DNA from: Hoplostethus atlanticus
Taxonomy: Eukaryota; Chordata; Actinopteri; Trachichthyiformes; Trachichthyidae
Length of the DNA stretch: 64,000 nucleotides
Direction of reading: 5' to 3'
NCBI GenBank assembly: GCA_034670405.1
Contig: JAXDDX010000087.1
Span: 124,001 to 188,000, forward strand
Positions 24,014 to 36,050 of this stretch are shown here, piece by piece. The notes under the pieces were generated by a model. It had not been told where the DNA came from. It searched no databases and was given only the letters and a program-made list of their open reading frames with translations. Both the position numbers and the translations under genes were made by a program. Position 1 is the first letter of the stretch. Every line of letters begins with the position of its first letter.

Positions 24014-24176
24014 AATATATAATATAATATAATATAATATAATATATATTTTTAGAATATTAAAGACAATTATTTTATTAAAGAATTTTTTTATATATTT
24101 TTTATAAATTATTCAATTTTAAAAAAAGCTGCTAGACAAATACATTTGAATAATATAATATAATATAATATAATAG
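24014..24176. repeat. two TATAA repeat tracts in the last ltbp1 intron
   Basis: ataat/tataa repeats lie at 24014-24047 and 24149-24174. The first is about 20 bases upstream of the last exon's acceptor, just outside its pyrimidine tract. Confidence 0.85.
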
Positions 24177-25624
24177 TACACTACAGTACAGTATAGAATG
24201 TACATATGTAATAATGAAAGGACACATGTGCATTAAGGCTTTATTATTATGTTTGGTGTAATCCAGGATATATTTCTAATTGGAAGATAATTGGAAAATG
24301 TCAGTGCAAGCAGCCATAATGCATCTCACAAATACAAACACATTAATTAAATTAGGAAAGGATGGTAATTATGTGATGCATTACCTTTATTTTAGGGAAA
24401 CATTTTTTGAGGTAACACATTTCTTTTTCTGTCCTGCTCCTTCCCCGTATTAAATGTGACCAAACTGACCATTGGAAACACTGTACTGAGTGGTTTCAGT
24501 CGACAAAATAAAATCACATACAAATCACATTTAATGCACCTATTATGACACTTGATGATACAAGGCTCTGGGTGATATTTTCAAGTAATCAATAATTAGT
24601 TGTGCAATAAATACATATGCAATAAAAAGTTTGAGAGGCCAGGTACACATTCATATACACACTTAAACAAAACACACACGCACACATGCTACGCTCTCAT
24701 ATAGCGCATCATTGTGCAATTCAGAAAATGAGCATAGTGCTTACATGAACAAAGGAAAGGATATCTCAACTCTTCAGATAGCATGCACAGAGGACCTTGA
24801 CCTACTAGTAGGGACCAAAACACAATAATTGCGCAACCACACCAAAACGGTTCCCTGAATAAGAGGGCCCTCAATAACTCCAAATCACACCCTCCAACTA
24901 AAGGCTACTGCATCACTCCACTCCAAAATCATTTCCAAGGTTGCCACTTTAGATTTCAAATAAACCAGTGAAGCTTCAGGGTTACTGAGAGCCCTGTTGG
25001 CTTGAGGTTGATTGTGTGTCCCAGAGCAACGAAATTGTGAGCAGAGGCCATTTAAAGGTCCAGTCTGTGTTGTTTTGTTGGTGAGGAGCTGAGTGGCGTG
25101 CTCACCTTGAAGCTGCATACAGGCTAATGGCTGAGAGGTCGTCTCAAGGGGCTGGAGGGGATGGAGGATTTGTACTTGTGTGGGGCCTTGAGTAACTGAA
25201 CATGCTTGTTATTTTTAGTCTACATTATTATGCTTTTTAATTTTTGTAGATTTTATTGCATACCTTTATGTATCTATGAAAGGTTGACTGATTTGAATAT
25301 ATCTTCAGACAAAGCCCTCCAAACTGATAGAAATATCAATATCAGATCCTGGATTTTCACTCTTCTGGTTGCAGGGGTGAAAAAAGTACCCAGAAATTAT
25401 ACTTAAGTTAAAGTATGGGTACTGGTTCAAAATCTTACTCAATTACAAGTCAAAGTATCTACCTAAAAATACACTTGAGTAAAAGTCAAAAAGTTTATAC
25501 TTTTAAATTTTTTTACTTTTAAAAGTAATTTTTTTTTTATTATTGCAATGGATAGACAATTCTGAAATGAAAGAACAGATGCCAGCATGGACAGCATTCA
25601 CATCACAGCATCCAGTTCTAAAGT

Positions 25625-25792
25625 CCAGTTCACAAAAGTCAATCGTGACATCACAAAAGCCAATTGTGACATCTCAAAAGCCAATTGAGACATCACAAAA
25701 GCCAATCGTAACACCATGAAAGCCAATTGTGACATCATTAATGCCAATTGTGACATCACAAACCCCAATTGTTACATCACTAAACAAACATT
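25625..25792. repeat. 21-22-bp minisatellite inside the Tol2-like element
   Basis: About seven degenerate copies of a gccaattgtgacatcacaaaa unit occur, with variants such as caatcgtgacatc and caattgagacatc. Confidence 0.85.
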
Positions 25793-26387
25793 GACAGCAT
25801 TCACATCACAGTGTTCAGTTCTAAAGCTGGCCAAACTACAGTCTTGAAAAAAATAAGGGATAGTTCCGTTTTTCATATTTGGGTTCAATATCACACATCC
25901 TAAGGTAAAGAGTAGAAAGCATTTTTAAATCGTCACTATGGTTACTGAAAATGTCCACTCGAAGGTTGTTTTTTTCCTATCAATGCTAGTAGAAACAAAT
26001 GGGTTCAGCTAGCCAGTATTTACCAAACCAGATACTAGCTAGGACGAAACGATGGGTGCCACTCGTTACGTTAGTGGCCATCTTCTGTAGCTTCTCTGAC
26101 TGTCATATTCTGATAGCAGATGTCTATAATCAAAGATCCTCACTTTCTGGTCTTGCACAAGGACCAATCAGCATGGGTATGGGTGGGTTAATTTTCCATT
26201 GATACGGCTGTTTTAAATAAAGTACGGCCGCAGGGTTATTAGTTCGGCCAAAAATAATACTAATTTAAAGTTTCTAAAGTTCGTTGGACCTGCGAGATTT
26301 GTAATGAGTACTTTGAAGGTCTGAATTTGAATTCTGAGTAAAAAGTAATATTTTTTTCTCGAAAATGTAATTGACTAAGAGTACAAG

Positions 26388-27635
26388 TAGGGGTGGGCGG
26401 TATGGCCTAAAATTGATATCACGGTATATTTAGAATTTTGGACGGTAACGGTATATATCACGGTATATTTGTTTTTCTTATAATAATAATAATAATAAAA
26501 AATGCTTTAGGAGCAGTACAAGTCTCTGGGATGGTAACAGTTTATTCCCGGGGGGTTAACTATGAGGTTTCTACTGGGCTCTTCCATTAGTATTCTGTAA
26601 TCTGTATATTATGACAAAATTGACATTAACTTAAGTGTTTATGAATGTTTTATTGTGCAAAACTGCACTCTATTAAATATAAATAGCACCTTATATGCAA
26701 ACTTTTTTCCATACAAAGAAATATCTTCAAAAAAAATAAACATAAAAATGTAAATTTCAAGTATTCCAATACTTCAAATAACTTCTACTGTATATAACAA
26801 AAACTTCAAAGGTTAGGCAACATGCCAAGAAAATAATTATAAAGATAAATAGCACATTATATGCAAACTTTTTTCCAGTTTGGCTGAAGTATTTTGGACC
26901 TGGCATCACATACCTCGGATCCAGTGTTTTGATCAATGCCTTAAACCTGTTTGTATAGGAACCATGTCCTTACATAGGTACTCCGTTATGGAATGTGGAA
27001 TGTCCTTCCACCGCTTGCTGGAAAATGACTCGGCTAGCGACGTCTGCGTTGTGGTTTTTCGTTTAGCACCACTTGCGGAAGGACTGCTTGTGTCTGCGCG
27101 CATCCTAGTACTCTCTTCATACTAGCGGACATGTTTTGTTTTGAGGTGATAAAAGAGATTGCTCGTGTTACCACCGCCGGCAACAACTCTTGCTCGACAT
27201 TGCTTGCAGATAATAGTTTTCTGCTCAAGGTCCGACTTTTTAAACCCAAACCACGTCCAGATGATGGACGAAGCATCTTTCTTTCTAACTAATTCTTCTT
27301 CTTTGTTTGCATCGGGAACGGGAGCTCCCGCATCATGCTCGCTGCCTTCCATTTCACCATGCATCTTCAGAAAGCATGCGTCTGTTTACGTCGAAGTTTA
27401 CGTTGCACTACTCACTTTTTCACATCGTATTTTTCCACAAACTAGTTTATTATCTTTAAATGGCAGCGCACAGTTCGCTAGCTTTGTGTGTTACGTTTGT
27501 AAATGTGAAAAAGTATTTTTACATTCAAAGAGCCTAAAAGTAGCCTTCTACCGGTACATCCGGTAGAGTCAAATCTCTACCTTGGCACGGATTTCTACCG
27601 GTATACCGGTTCAACCGTTATACCGCCCACCCCTA
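26388..27635. mobile_element. hAT element with BED-finger remnant, nested in the Tol2-like element
   Basis: It is 1,248 bp. Terminal repeats TAGGGGTGGGCGGTAT and its reverse (ataccgcccacccctA) are perfect over at least 16 bases. An exact 8-bp duplication AGTACAAG lies on both sides (26380-26387 and 27636-27643). Subterminal DNA repeats cggtata and accggtat blocks. Only the first transposase exon, a BED zinc finger, remains on the minus strand. Confidence 0.92.
27122..27364 (-). pseudogene. BED zinc-finger N-terminal piece of a hAT transposase
   Basis: The 80-residue frame contains SIIWTWFGFKKSDLEQKT, then CKQCRARVVAGGGNTSNLF and HLKTKH. The C-x2-C ... H-x4-H spacing and the aromatic residues before it fit a BED finger, the DNA-binding module at the start of ZBED-type hAT transposases. 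The frame ends right after the finger at a HVR-stop. The RNase H-like catalytic part is absent from the element, so it can at most bind element ends. Confidence 0.72.
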
Positions 27636-28781
27636 AGTACAAGTATACAAACTTAATAATACTCAAGTAAAGTACAAATCCCCTGAAATAGTACTTAAGT
27701 ATAGTAACGTATAGTAAGTACAGTTAATCAAGTACTTTACACCCCTGTCTGGTTGTAACGATGTAAGTTGCTACGAAGAAACTTTGTTTGTTGGATTATG
27801 ATGTCACAATGTTGTTGCAACGTTACAACTGAGGTGGTAACAGAGGAGGGCTTTGTCTGAATATATTCAAATATATTTGTTATTAAAATTTAAAATTCAA
27901 AATCAAATGGATGGATCAAATGGAATGGATGGATTGGAGACTCTTGAATTGCCCATAGGTGTGAATGTGAATGCTAGTGATTATCTGTGCTTATACAATG
28001 TACTGAAAATGTTCTTTACTTACTCAAAAAATGTGTGTTGTATTAACACAAACCAATGGTGACACATAGGTAATGTTTTTACAAGCCTTTTTCACATTAC
28101 AGTCAGTAATAGTTGTAACAGACTACACAATCACTATTTATATTTAGTTATGTATGTAGGCGATCTTCCTCACTTATGTTATGTATTTATCTTCTAAATA
28201 TAGATCCAGTTAAGTTGATAATACATTTTATTTAATCACCTCTTTAGTTGCAGCCGACAATTCATTCATCAGTCTACTTCAGTTTGTTAACCTTTGTTTT
28301 TCTCTGAGGTCCACTTCCTGATTGGAGCGAGCGGTGAGATCGTACATGCACGCATACAAGATTACTGCCTGATGCGATACCGGTGATCCAATTGGGCTGT
28401 ACCAAGTTGGATTTGGTGGATTTTTTTTTATTATCCCAACCGCTCTTGTAAAAGTAATCTACAGTACAGCAATTTGAAACTTGTTGAGCTACTGCTAAAA
28501 TCCTTTTTGCATTACAATGTAGGTAGTTTGTAAAAAGACAATATGTAATTTAGAACAGTATTTAATACTGAGAGTTTGATCCAACGTGAGTGAACTGCTA
28601 CATTGTACAAAGTTCTAATGGAAAATTAAAAAGGAAAAAGACAGAGCTCTGAAACCTGCTGCTGGACTGATGCTGCCTTTATCCACACTTCACCAGTCCT
28701 AGAACTGCTCGCTACTATCCTGCTAGTATAGGGGCTCAACATACTAACCCTGAGTTTGAGTATTTGGAACTGTTCTCTCAC

Positions 28782-28931
28782 CAATGCAGGCCATGCGGGA
28801 CATGTCTAGGGTGTATCCGTCAAAGCAGTCGCAGGTATAACCCTCCTGAACACGAACACACCGGCCATTCTCACAGCCGTTCAGTATCCCACACTCCTCT
28901 GCTCGCAACCCCTCAAAGGCCTCGTATGGGT
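28782..28931 (-). CDS. ltbp1: ltbp1 exon: non-calcium EGF domain
   Basis: This 150-nt exon (acceptor cctacag, donor GGTGAG, phase 1-1) reads [20 protein letters not shown] and then [16 protein letters not shown]. It lacks the Asn/Asp of the hydroxylation motif, as does the matching LTBP1 repeat. The [16 protein letters not shown] stretch is diagnostic of LTBP1. A TTAA-flanked MITE starts 90 bases before its acceptor. Confidence 0.95.
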
Positions 28932-29020
28932 CTGTAGGACAGAGGGATGAGAACAAAAAAATTTGATATAATCTGAGGAACGCGTTATCATACCAGTCGA
29001 CCAAACAGCAGGCTCACTTG

Positions 29021-29318
29021 ATTAAAGGTGCTACATGTAGCATGGTAACATCAATGAATCATTACTTAATTTTCAGATATTAGTATAATTACTGTAAATA
29101 AATGAAACCATCACTGAGAAGACTGGCAGCCTCTACGCTGCATTTTCGCATTGCGTGCCACCAGGTCTGATGTGGTGGGAAATCTGCTCGATTTCTTTAC
29201 GGCACAAAACAATAAGAGGGCGCTGTTCTTCCAGCGCAAATGGAGCTAAAGCTTTCAATGTTTCTAGCAATGGCAGATGGAGGAAAGGAGTGAAAATGCT
29301 ACATGTAGCACCTTTAAT
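29021..29318. mobile_element. TTAA-flanked MITE beside an ltbp1 exon
   Basis: Perfect inverted repeats attaaaggtgctacatgtagcat (29021-29043) and its reverse complement (29296-29318) enclose about 250 bases. The ends read TTAA-AGGTGC and GCACCT-TTAA, consistent with insertion at TTAA as piggyBac and some Kolobok elements do. No transposase frame. Confidence 0.75.
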
Positions 29319-29394
29319 AGATATGTTTTTAAAACTAAAAGCCATTTCTAGTATAAAACCTGCATTCAAATTTTGGATGCACTGGAAACACAGG

Positions 29395-29524
29395 TCTGCA
29401 GGTTTTCATTCCATCTAAACACTACAGCAGTTATTTCATTGATTAACACACTTTCAACCAGAGAGGAGGGACTAATCAGTGGAATTAGCTGCAGTAGTGC
29501 TTGGTTGGAATGAAAACCTGCAGA
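29395..29524. mobile_element. hairpin MITE with TCTGCAGG ends
   Basis: The arms tctgcaggttttcattcca and its reverse complement are perfect over 19 bases. The pairing continues imperfectly inward (cactacagcag / ctgcagtagtg), so the 130-base unit folds almost fully. A half copy of the same family lies at about 41603-41680. Confidence 0.82.
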
Positions 29525-29579
29525 CTCTTGGGTCACAATAGATTGCTTTAGCTAGTCAGCTACAAATAATGCCCCCTGA

Positions 29580-29960
29580 ATGGTTCTCATCTTGACATGT
29601 AGTTATTTGAATGGCCACAAGATGGCAGCAAAGCGCTGTCACTTCAACTGGCATCATCTAAACCGACTCTCTTTGTCTTATTCCTCTCTAAAGAATACAC
29701 TTGTCCACAGCCCATCATGGAGGAACACTACTTACAACCTCATCATCCCCAAAGTGAAAATCTCTGCAGCTCACAGTTCATTTTGCTTCTCTGGTATCAG
29801 TTTGTGGAACTGCCTCCCCCCTGCAAACCATAAACTGGCCTTCCAAATCTATATTTAAAAAGGAACAGAGAACTTTACTTTGGAACAAACTGAGAACTGT
29901 GCAGTATTAAGGCAGTTTAGTGCCATGTATATCCTATTATCTTGTGTCAAGTTATTATTA
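29580..29960 (+). mobile_element. LINE reverse-transcriptase C-terminal fragment
   Basis: Residues FSGISLWNCLPPANHKLAFQIYI match the usual closing motif of fish LINE reverse transcriptases (LWNSLP then a hydrophobic FK helix). A short AT-rich 3' UTR follows. It is 5' truncated. Confidence 0.5.
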
Positions 29961-30645
29961 TTATTATTTTGGGGTCAAATATGCATGACTTTTTTTAACC
30001 TTGTATTTTTCTATCTCCCAAAGCAATGAAATCAAATCAATTGCATTTGCAATTGCAAGAATAATAGTAGATACACAGTGTGGGCTACCTCTATTTGAAC
30101 ACTATTTCCTGCATCGATGATCAGGTAGCTATATGGAATGATATTCCTGGGTATTACTACAGTTTCAGCATCTATAGAACAACGTCTGTGGGGATTTTTC
30201 ACATAACATTTGGCAAAACAGGCAAAATTACTGTACAATAGCTGTGACAGTTGAGTATGCATTGAGATCTACCATCCCCCTGGACCAAATAGTGGCTTTG
30301 TGACTATGATTTTTCCTCATGTTTAACTTCTGTAGTGTTAAAACCTGACTTATAGACTTGCTTTGATGTAATTGTTATTTATTTTTTATTACTTTGCTGT
30401 TTCTTGGTATTTTCTACCTCAAATTTAATTTTATGTATTTTTTTTAACCCATTTTCTCTTGAATGGGTTTCCTATTTCAATCTTTTCTGAGCTAAACACT
30501 GTGTGTACCCTTGACCTCACCACTTCACATGAGCCTTTACAAAAGATCCACAGATTTCTATTTCAGGTCTCGCTAATAAAACAGCATCGGGTTTCAGTGC
30601 TGCTCCTCCGTTAGTACAAAGGACACATAAAACACAAATACTCAC

Positions 30646-30808
30646 CCTCCTTATCCTCATAAAAGGGCAGGCCGGCCTGCTGGTTGGTTGACGGTGCGTA
30701 GTCCTGGACTGACTTCATATTCGTGGACTGGGCCGGCAACGAGAGCGTCGTGACCGTACGGCCGCCGGCCGCCACCCATAGGCAGGTTACACATGGAGGC
30801 ATAGTCCT
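30646..30808 (-). CDS. ltbp1: ltbp1 exon: end of C-terminal TB and linker, with apparent frameshift
   Basis: Borders are good (acceptor ccag, donor GGAGG/GTGAGT) and the flanking exons require phase 1-1, so the length should be a multiple of three. The exon is 163 nt. From the upstream frame it reads EDYASMCNLPMGGG and then PYGHDALVAGPVHEYEV, giving the eighth TB cysteine and the LTBP1 linker. It then reaches TGA inside the exon. The other frame reads QDYAPSTNQQAGLPFYEDKE and joins correctly to DPYEAFEG in the next exon. The simplest reading is one extra base near 30700-30715. This may be an assembly or sequencing error, or a real truncating allele that removes the last two EGF domains. An in-exon GT after the PY codons at about 30756 would restore phase but is a poor donor. 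Confidence 0.85.
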
Positions 30809-30924
30809 CTGGGAGACAGGGAGACATGTATTAACGATTAAAAACATTTTCTTCACGTTTTCTCTTGTCAGCTGCATATGGGTTGCATATGTATTTATGA
30901 CCGTCATTTGCTATATTCTCATTT

Positions 30925-31008
30925 ATATCCCATTTTGTATTTGCTGTGTCCTATTACTATTTGCTGCAGCAACAAACCAATTTCCCCACAGGGATCATTA
31001 TGTCTTAG
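30925..31008 (+). repeat. LINE 3' tail
   Basis: atttgctgcagcaacaaaccaatttccccacagggatcatta is the plus-strand version of the tail seen inverted at 19.65 and 37.43 kb. Confidence 0.45.
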
Positions 31009-31010
31009 AA

Positions 31011-32905
31011 AAGGAGAAAAAGAGAAAGAGCTATAAATTATTCCAGTTACCAGCAAATTAAAATGATGACTGATTGAGAGAGAGACAGAGAGAGTAAGAG
31101 AGCGATCTATTTTGTCTTTGTTTTATTCTGATAGTAAGAGAGATGGGGGCGTGTCCTTCGAAAGACAGGCAGAGAAAGATTTAAATAGAGCGAGCAAAAT
31201 AGTGAGACCTTGAGAAAGACAGAGATAATTGTCTTCTCAGACAGGAAAAAAAAGAGATCACAACAACCAAGAACATGGCTGCAATTTGTCTTCTTAAAAT
31301 ACTTCAATAAAGACCATGAATGTCACACAAAAAAACATAAATAGGTTTGAAAAATTAGCAACGGCTCCTCTCCTGCAGCTTAATGTGCATCAGCGCCAAT
31401 CCAAATGTCAATAGTTTCCGAGGTGATTGAAAGTAATTACACTGCCATCATCGCCCGGCTTAGCAAACAGGGGGATTTGAGGAGGTGAACACTCAGGTTG
31501 CGACGCTGCTTCCCTTCCAAATGAGGATCTGAGCGCACACACACACACACACACACACAGACACACACACACACACACACACAGATCATCTCTGTCCATT
31601 GGCTACTGTAGTGTGGGAGCCTGACATCCCTACATATCCTCTCTAATCCAACACACCTGCACTCCCACAGGAAACACTGCATGTCTGCATGTGTGTGTGT
31701 GTGTTGGGAGGGAGATACAGAATGGTCTAGATTATAACAATGCAAGACCACCAATACCTAGAGAACAAGTACCCTGTGGCACACCAAGAAATGATATAGA
31801 CTTACAATGGAGAGCCAGGAGTTAGAAACATGTAGCGTAGCTCTAACATTGGTGTAATGCCTGAATTCACACTGAAAACGATGCCTGCGCTACACCTACG
31901 CTACAATAGATTGAAAAAGTGCACGTGTTTTCATGTTAGAAGGTATCGCCACTTTGACATTTATCTCCTTAGAAATGTCTGCGATTGTAAATTGCCCCAG
32001 GCTCAATAACAAATGCGCTCTAGATTCTCCAAATTCACCTAGCTTGCCAAAACCCTAACAAAAAGTTTCCAAGTTGTAATTTATAACGTGAGTAAGTCGT
32101 TGTTAGTGTGGTGGACAAAATTGAGTAAGTGGGAAACAAACTGGATCTTTCTAATCAAAAGATAGATTAGTTCACTGCAACTGCAAATCATTTTTAGCAT
32201 CCGAGAATCATCATAAAATGCATCAATGCAATTTCCTTTACAAATGCCACAGGGATGAAACAAAAATGGTTCTAACTTGGGTTTAAACAAACACACTGAT
32301 GGAAAGGCCGCTTAGCTTCTCGTTTTTGAGTGTGTTTGACAATTCGTATATTGAGCCAGGAATTATTGTAACAAGGCAGGTGCGGTGATGTTACTAAAGT
32401 ATGCATTATCATCAGATCATTATCAAAGTGGTGATATCCTCTACTGCATGAAAGCACGAAGGTATATCAAGTGCAGCGCAGATGCTTTAGGTAGATAGGT
32501 ATTGGTTGGTAGACATAGTGTGTTTACTGACGTCATGATTTCTTAGCACGTTAGCTAGGTTGACAACTGATGCCATTCCTTCAATCTACTCAAATAAATA
32601 CCTGTCTGAAAGTAACCATCGCCTTTTATTTATTATTTTATTATGTTAGCTTTCATATGCTAGCGTCTCATATGATAACATCTGTCCAACACATCTGATT
32701 GGCCGTCAACTTGTCAATGAAAAGCTCTGTTGTGAATGGAAACTGTACACCCACGGTTACCAACACATGCGCTTGCTGTAGCAAAAATGCGGGTGCATGA
32801 AACCAGTATTATTTTGGTGAAATTCAAAGTCAACAACATGGGTCTTTAAAGCAGTGTGTGTGTACCCGTGTTTAAAGCAGTGTGTGTGTGTTGTATGGTG
32901 TGTAC
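31011..32905. other. ltbp1 intron, mostly unexplained
   Basis: It holds a GAGA-rich stretch near 31070-31110, CA repeats at 31536-31582 and unrecognised DNA. No internal exon is needed: flanking exons are contiguous in the LTBP1 family. Confidence 0.5.
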
Positions 32906-33085
32906 CGGTATTTCTGGGTGGACACAGGGCACAGTCCATGCCCCAGGCCTCGCCGTACAGGCAGCAGCACTCTGTATACGTGGTCTTCCTGTTGTTGGGA
33001 CCCAGCGGCTGGGTGCAGGTCATACTGTCCGTCACCGTCTGCCAGCAAATTCCCTGGTAGTCTATCTGCTCTGCCTCACGGTGCT
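32906..33085 (-). CDS. ltbp1: ltbp1 exon: C-terminal TB (8-Cys) domain, first part
   Basis: This 180-nt exon (acceptor catgcag, donor GGTACA, phase 1-1) carries seven of eight TB cysteines: ICW, MTC, the ECCC triplet, and DCALC. The string TTYTECCCLYGEAWGM is an LTBP1 signature. In mammals the C-terminal region holding this TB domain contacts fibrillin-1. The eighth cysteine is in the next exon. Confidence 0.95.
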
Positions 33086-33861
33086 CTGCATGGACACACA
33101 TAAACAGATACATGCTACTTACAGATACATGCAATTTCACATGTGATAAGCTGCTTCCATCAAATTGTCAAGTGAATTTTATGCAAACCTGAAATGTTGC
33201 ACAAAATTAAAATTATTTATTCAGCAAATGTGTTTCTATCGAATCATGTAAATTCCTTTGTGAATTTGCTAAACTTCTGAAGCTAAAACGATTTCTCTAT
33301 GGAGAAAATGAATGGAGTTTTCACAAAATCGCAACGCACCGTCAGAGACAGTAGGAGACTCGATAGCAGGTGACAGAAATGACATCCGTACCAGTATTAA
33401 CAAAATTGTTGAAACTCGAAAATGGTTTCAGAATTCAATAGACCCACAGTGCCATTAGAGAGCCAAATGTACGTAGGTAAAAACGTCCAGATTTAAAAAG
33501 CCTGCCTTAAACACAGACTGAGGCAGGGACGATTATGTGAAAACCCCATCCATTTGATCTGGAAGTCCATATTTGGGCAAGGCTGATAATTTGTGCAGAA
33601 TTTCCTTTGCAGCAGGCTAAATAAGAGTGTGTTTAAAGCTTGCTAAGCTGGCCAACGCAGTTGCTTGGGTTGGGAAGAGGTAGGTGATTTGTGATTGGCT
33701 GAATGATGTGGAATGAGCCTTCCTGGCAAAAAGTTAACTTCACATTCATACAGGCATGTCCTCACTTGGGTACAGTAACGGCACAACCACCATCTTCTAA
33801 TGTTGGCCTCTGAACAGTTGTTTTACATCCGTCAAACGGTCGCTAAAAGAGGTCGTCTTAC

Positions 33862-34002
33862 CGGCCACCTCAGGGGCGAAGACACAGCGGTTCATGTTGG
33901 GGTCCAGCACCATGGGGTGTGTACAGAAACACATGTACGAGCCATCTGTGTTCAGACACTGTCCATCAACACACACGGACTCATCCAGACACTCGTTGAT
34001 GT
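33862..34002 (-). CDS. ltbp1: ltbp1 exon: calcium-binding EGF domain
   Basis: This 141-nt exon (acceptor ccctctag, donor GGTAAG, phase 1-1) encodes DINECLDESVCVDGQC and CFCTHPMVLD. That string is nearly identical to the LTBP1 repeat before the last TB domain. The calcium and hydroxylation motifs are intact. Confidence 0.95.
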
Positions 34003-34077
34003 CTAGAGGGAAGAAAGACAAACACATTGAAAGGAAAAAATAATTTTGTCAACGGATTCTACACACCCATCCACCCC

Positions 34078-34079
<2 letters not shown>

Positions 34080-34111
<32 letters not shown>
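34080..34111. repeat. CA microsatellite
   Basis: A pure CA run in the intron just upstream of the exon at 33862-34002. Confidence 0.95.
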
Positions 34112-34880
34112 TAATTTAGCTAAAAACTCATTAACCTAGCCAATTCAGTTCCCACTCACTCACAAATGCTTGCACACACAAAACTGTTTTATATTGCTGA
34201 CAACAGCAGAAACACACCTTGAGAAATAAGACCAATAAACATTTTTCGTCTTACTTTCCCCCTACGCTTAAGGAAGAAAATATGTTTATGTCCTGCTGCC
34301 TACACCAAATAAGTGTGACAGTGATCACATGGTAGCTGAACTGGATTAGTTTGATTCAGGTATCAAATATTATAGGAGTATAAGTGACATTTGTCCCTTT
34401 AAGAATATGTAGGAAATATACGCAAGTGAAAATTCGATACACATCAATATTGTGGCTATAAATATATATGACTAAAAAATCCATCCATCCATACACAACT
34501 GAAATAGTCATTCAGCCCATGCCCGTTTCAAAAATATCATTCACCCATTCCTCGATATATAAAACATCTGCACATATAACTCACGGAGGCTTCATGCCAG
34601 ACCTAGGGTGGTTTTCTTAAATTGTATTATGACTCCTCAGGCCAGGGATAATGTCCCTCAAACCCAAACCAAACCGACAACCACGCCAGCCAAGACCCAA
34701 ACCTCCACTGGGTGTTTGCTCTCTGCCCAGCCCTCTGCTGTAATGTCACTTTGTTCAATAAAACAGATATTTTATCCGTTTTTTTTCTAACCTGGCATGT
34801 CCTTACCACAAAGGCCAAATAACGACTAAATAAAGATAACAAGGGAGGGTGACAATAAGGCATCCTGCTTTCCAGCGCTT
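34112..34880. other. ltbp1 intron, nothing recognised
   Basis: Ordinary intronic DNA with no repeat, exon or RNA that I can support. Confidence 0.5.
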
Positions 34881-35117
34881 CAGGATGACTACAGGTTTCT
34901 CCAAGTTAAATTTAAGACTTTTTAAGACCTTGTTAATGCCTTAAGACCAAATTTACCCCCAAAATTAGCTTGAAGAATTAAAATAACAGTGCAACCAAGG
35001 GTATTTCTCAGTAGAAAAGTAGTCAGCTAAAGTTTTAAGACCTCTGAAACTGTAGTTAAAACAAATTAAATTCAACAATTAAACTCTTTGCAGGCAGGCA
35101 TTGGTGCTTTATTTCAC

Positions 35118-35168
35118 ATGCTAGGGCAGCGGACTTTCATGCCAGGGTCTGGGGTTCAAATCCCGGGG
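35118..35168 (+). pseudogene. tRNA-like sequence (B box intact, A box weak)
   Basis: ctagggcagcggactttcat then a B box GGTTCAAATCC at 35153-35163. It resembles the 3' half of a tRNA. It lies inside the probable hAT element and is not a functional tRNA. Confidence 0.4.
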
Positions 35169-35964
35169 TTGGCAAAAGATTCAGAAGAGTGTGTTTTGGT
35201 GTTTTGCTGACTTAACTGCTTTTGGCGATGCACCTAAAATATGTTAAATAATCAAGAATCGGCTACACCTACATTTCCCCCCCTCTATATATTCCAAAGA
35301 TAAAGACGTTTTTATTCCCTTTGTACATTATGTTATTAGATTGCTGTGGATGCAGACATCTGTAACACTGTGCAGTCTATTGGTGTCTATTGGTGACTCA
35401 CTTTTCCCTCAGTCCAACATCATTACTTGTGACCGGCAACTAGTAAAGGTCATTATGTCTGATAGAAACATTGAGCATATAGAGCCGGAAGACATATAGA
35501 GATACAATACTAGGCAGTGGTCCTGGATTCTAATTCTGGAATACCTGCACCAATCTGGTCGCAGTTTCTTAAAAATGATGTGCTTGTCTTGGTTTGTCTC
35601 CATCTGTGGTGCTAAACAGTCTTTGCAGTGGTGTTTTACACTTCCCGAGGATCACTGTCTTCACTGTTGATGATGAGGTTCAGCTAGTGCTCCTTTCTAC
35701 CCAGAACTACCCAGGTCTCTAAACGCGTCACTTCCTGTGCGCCAGAGGACTTTTCCCAGGAAAGACCTACCCAACACCAGGTGTTCAGCATAGAAAATGC
35801 AAAAGCTTTTGAACTGGGTATAGGTTGAATCACTCTTGTGTTAAATCAATCAGTCATAGAGAGTATCAAAACAGACATTTAGTTATATTAAATTGTCACA
35901 GATTTATACCTCAAGGGTTGGAATTTAGATAATTCAATTAAAAGAGTTGATGACATGTGAAACA

Positions 35965-36050
35965 GGTCCCGGGCCAGATTCAAACCCCGGATAGCGCGGT
36001 TACATAGTATATGCCTTAGACCACTGAACCACCAGGATTCCCCCTTTTAA
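35965..36050 (-). pseudogene. tRNA-like sequence on the minus strand
   Basis: Read on the minus strand: ggtggttcagtggtctaagg (A-box-like), then ggggtttgaatctggcccggg (B-box-like GGTTTGAATC). The cloverleaf is imperfect. It looks like a tRNA-derived SINE head or a captured tRNA. Confidence 0.45.

Larger units (their letters stand above)
25372..27747. mobile_element. Tol2-like hAT element (non-autonomous), split by a second hAT
   Basis: The ends are CAGGGGTGaaaaaagtac and gtactttacACCCCTG, each inside AGTAC-rich subterminal DNA (acttaagt, tcaagtaaagtac, ttgagtaaaagtc) of the kind found at the ends of Tol2. An exact 8-bp target duplication TCTGGTTG flanks it (25364-25371 and 27748-27755), as hAT elements make. 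Without the nested element it is about 1.1 kb and has no transposase frame, so it moved with a helper. It carries a 21-22-bp minisatellite at 25625-25792. Confidence 0.87.
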
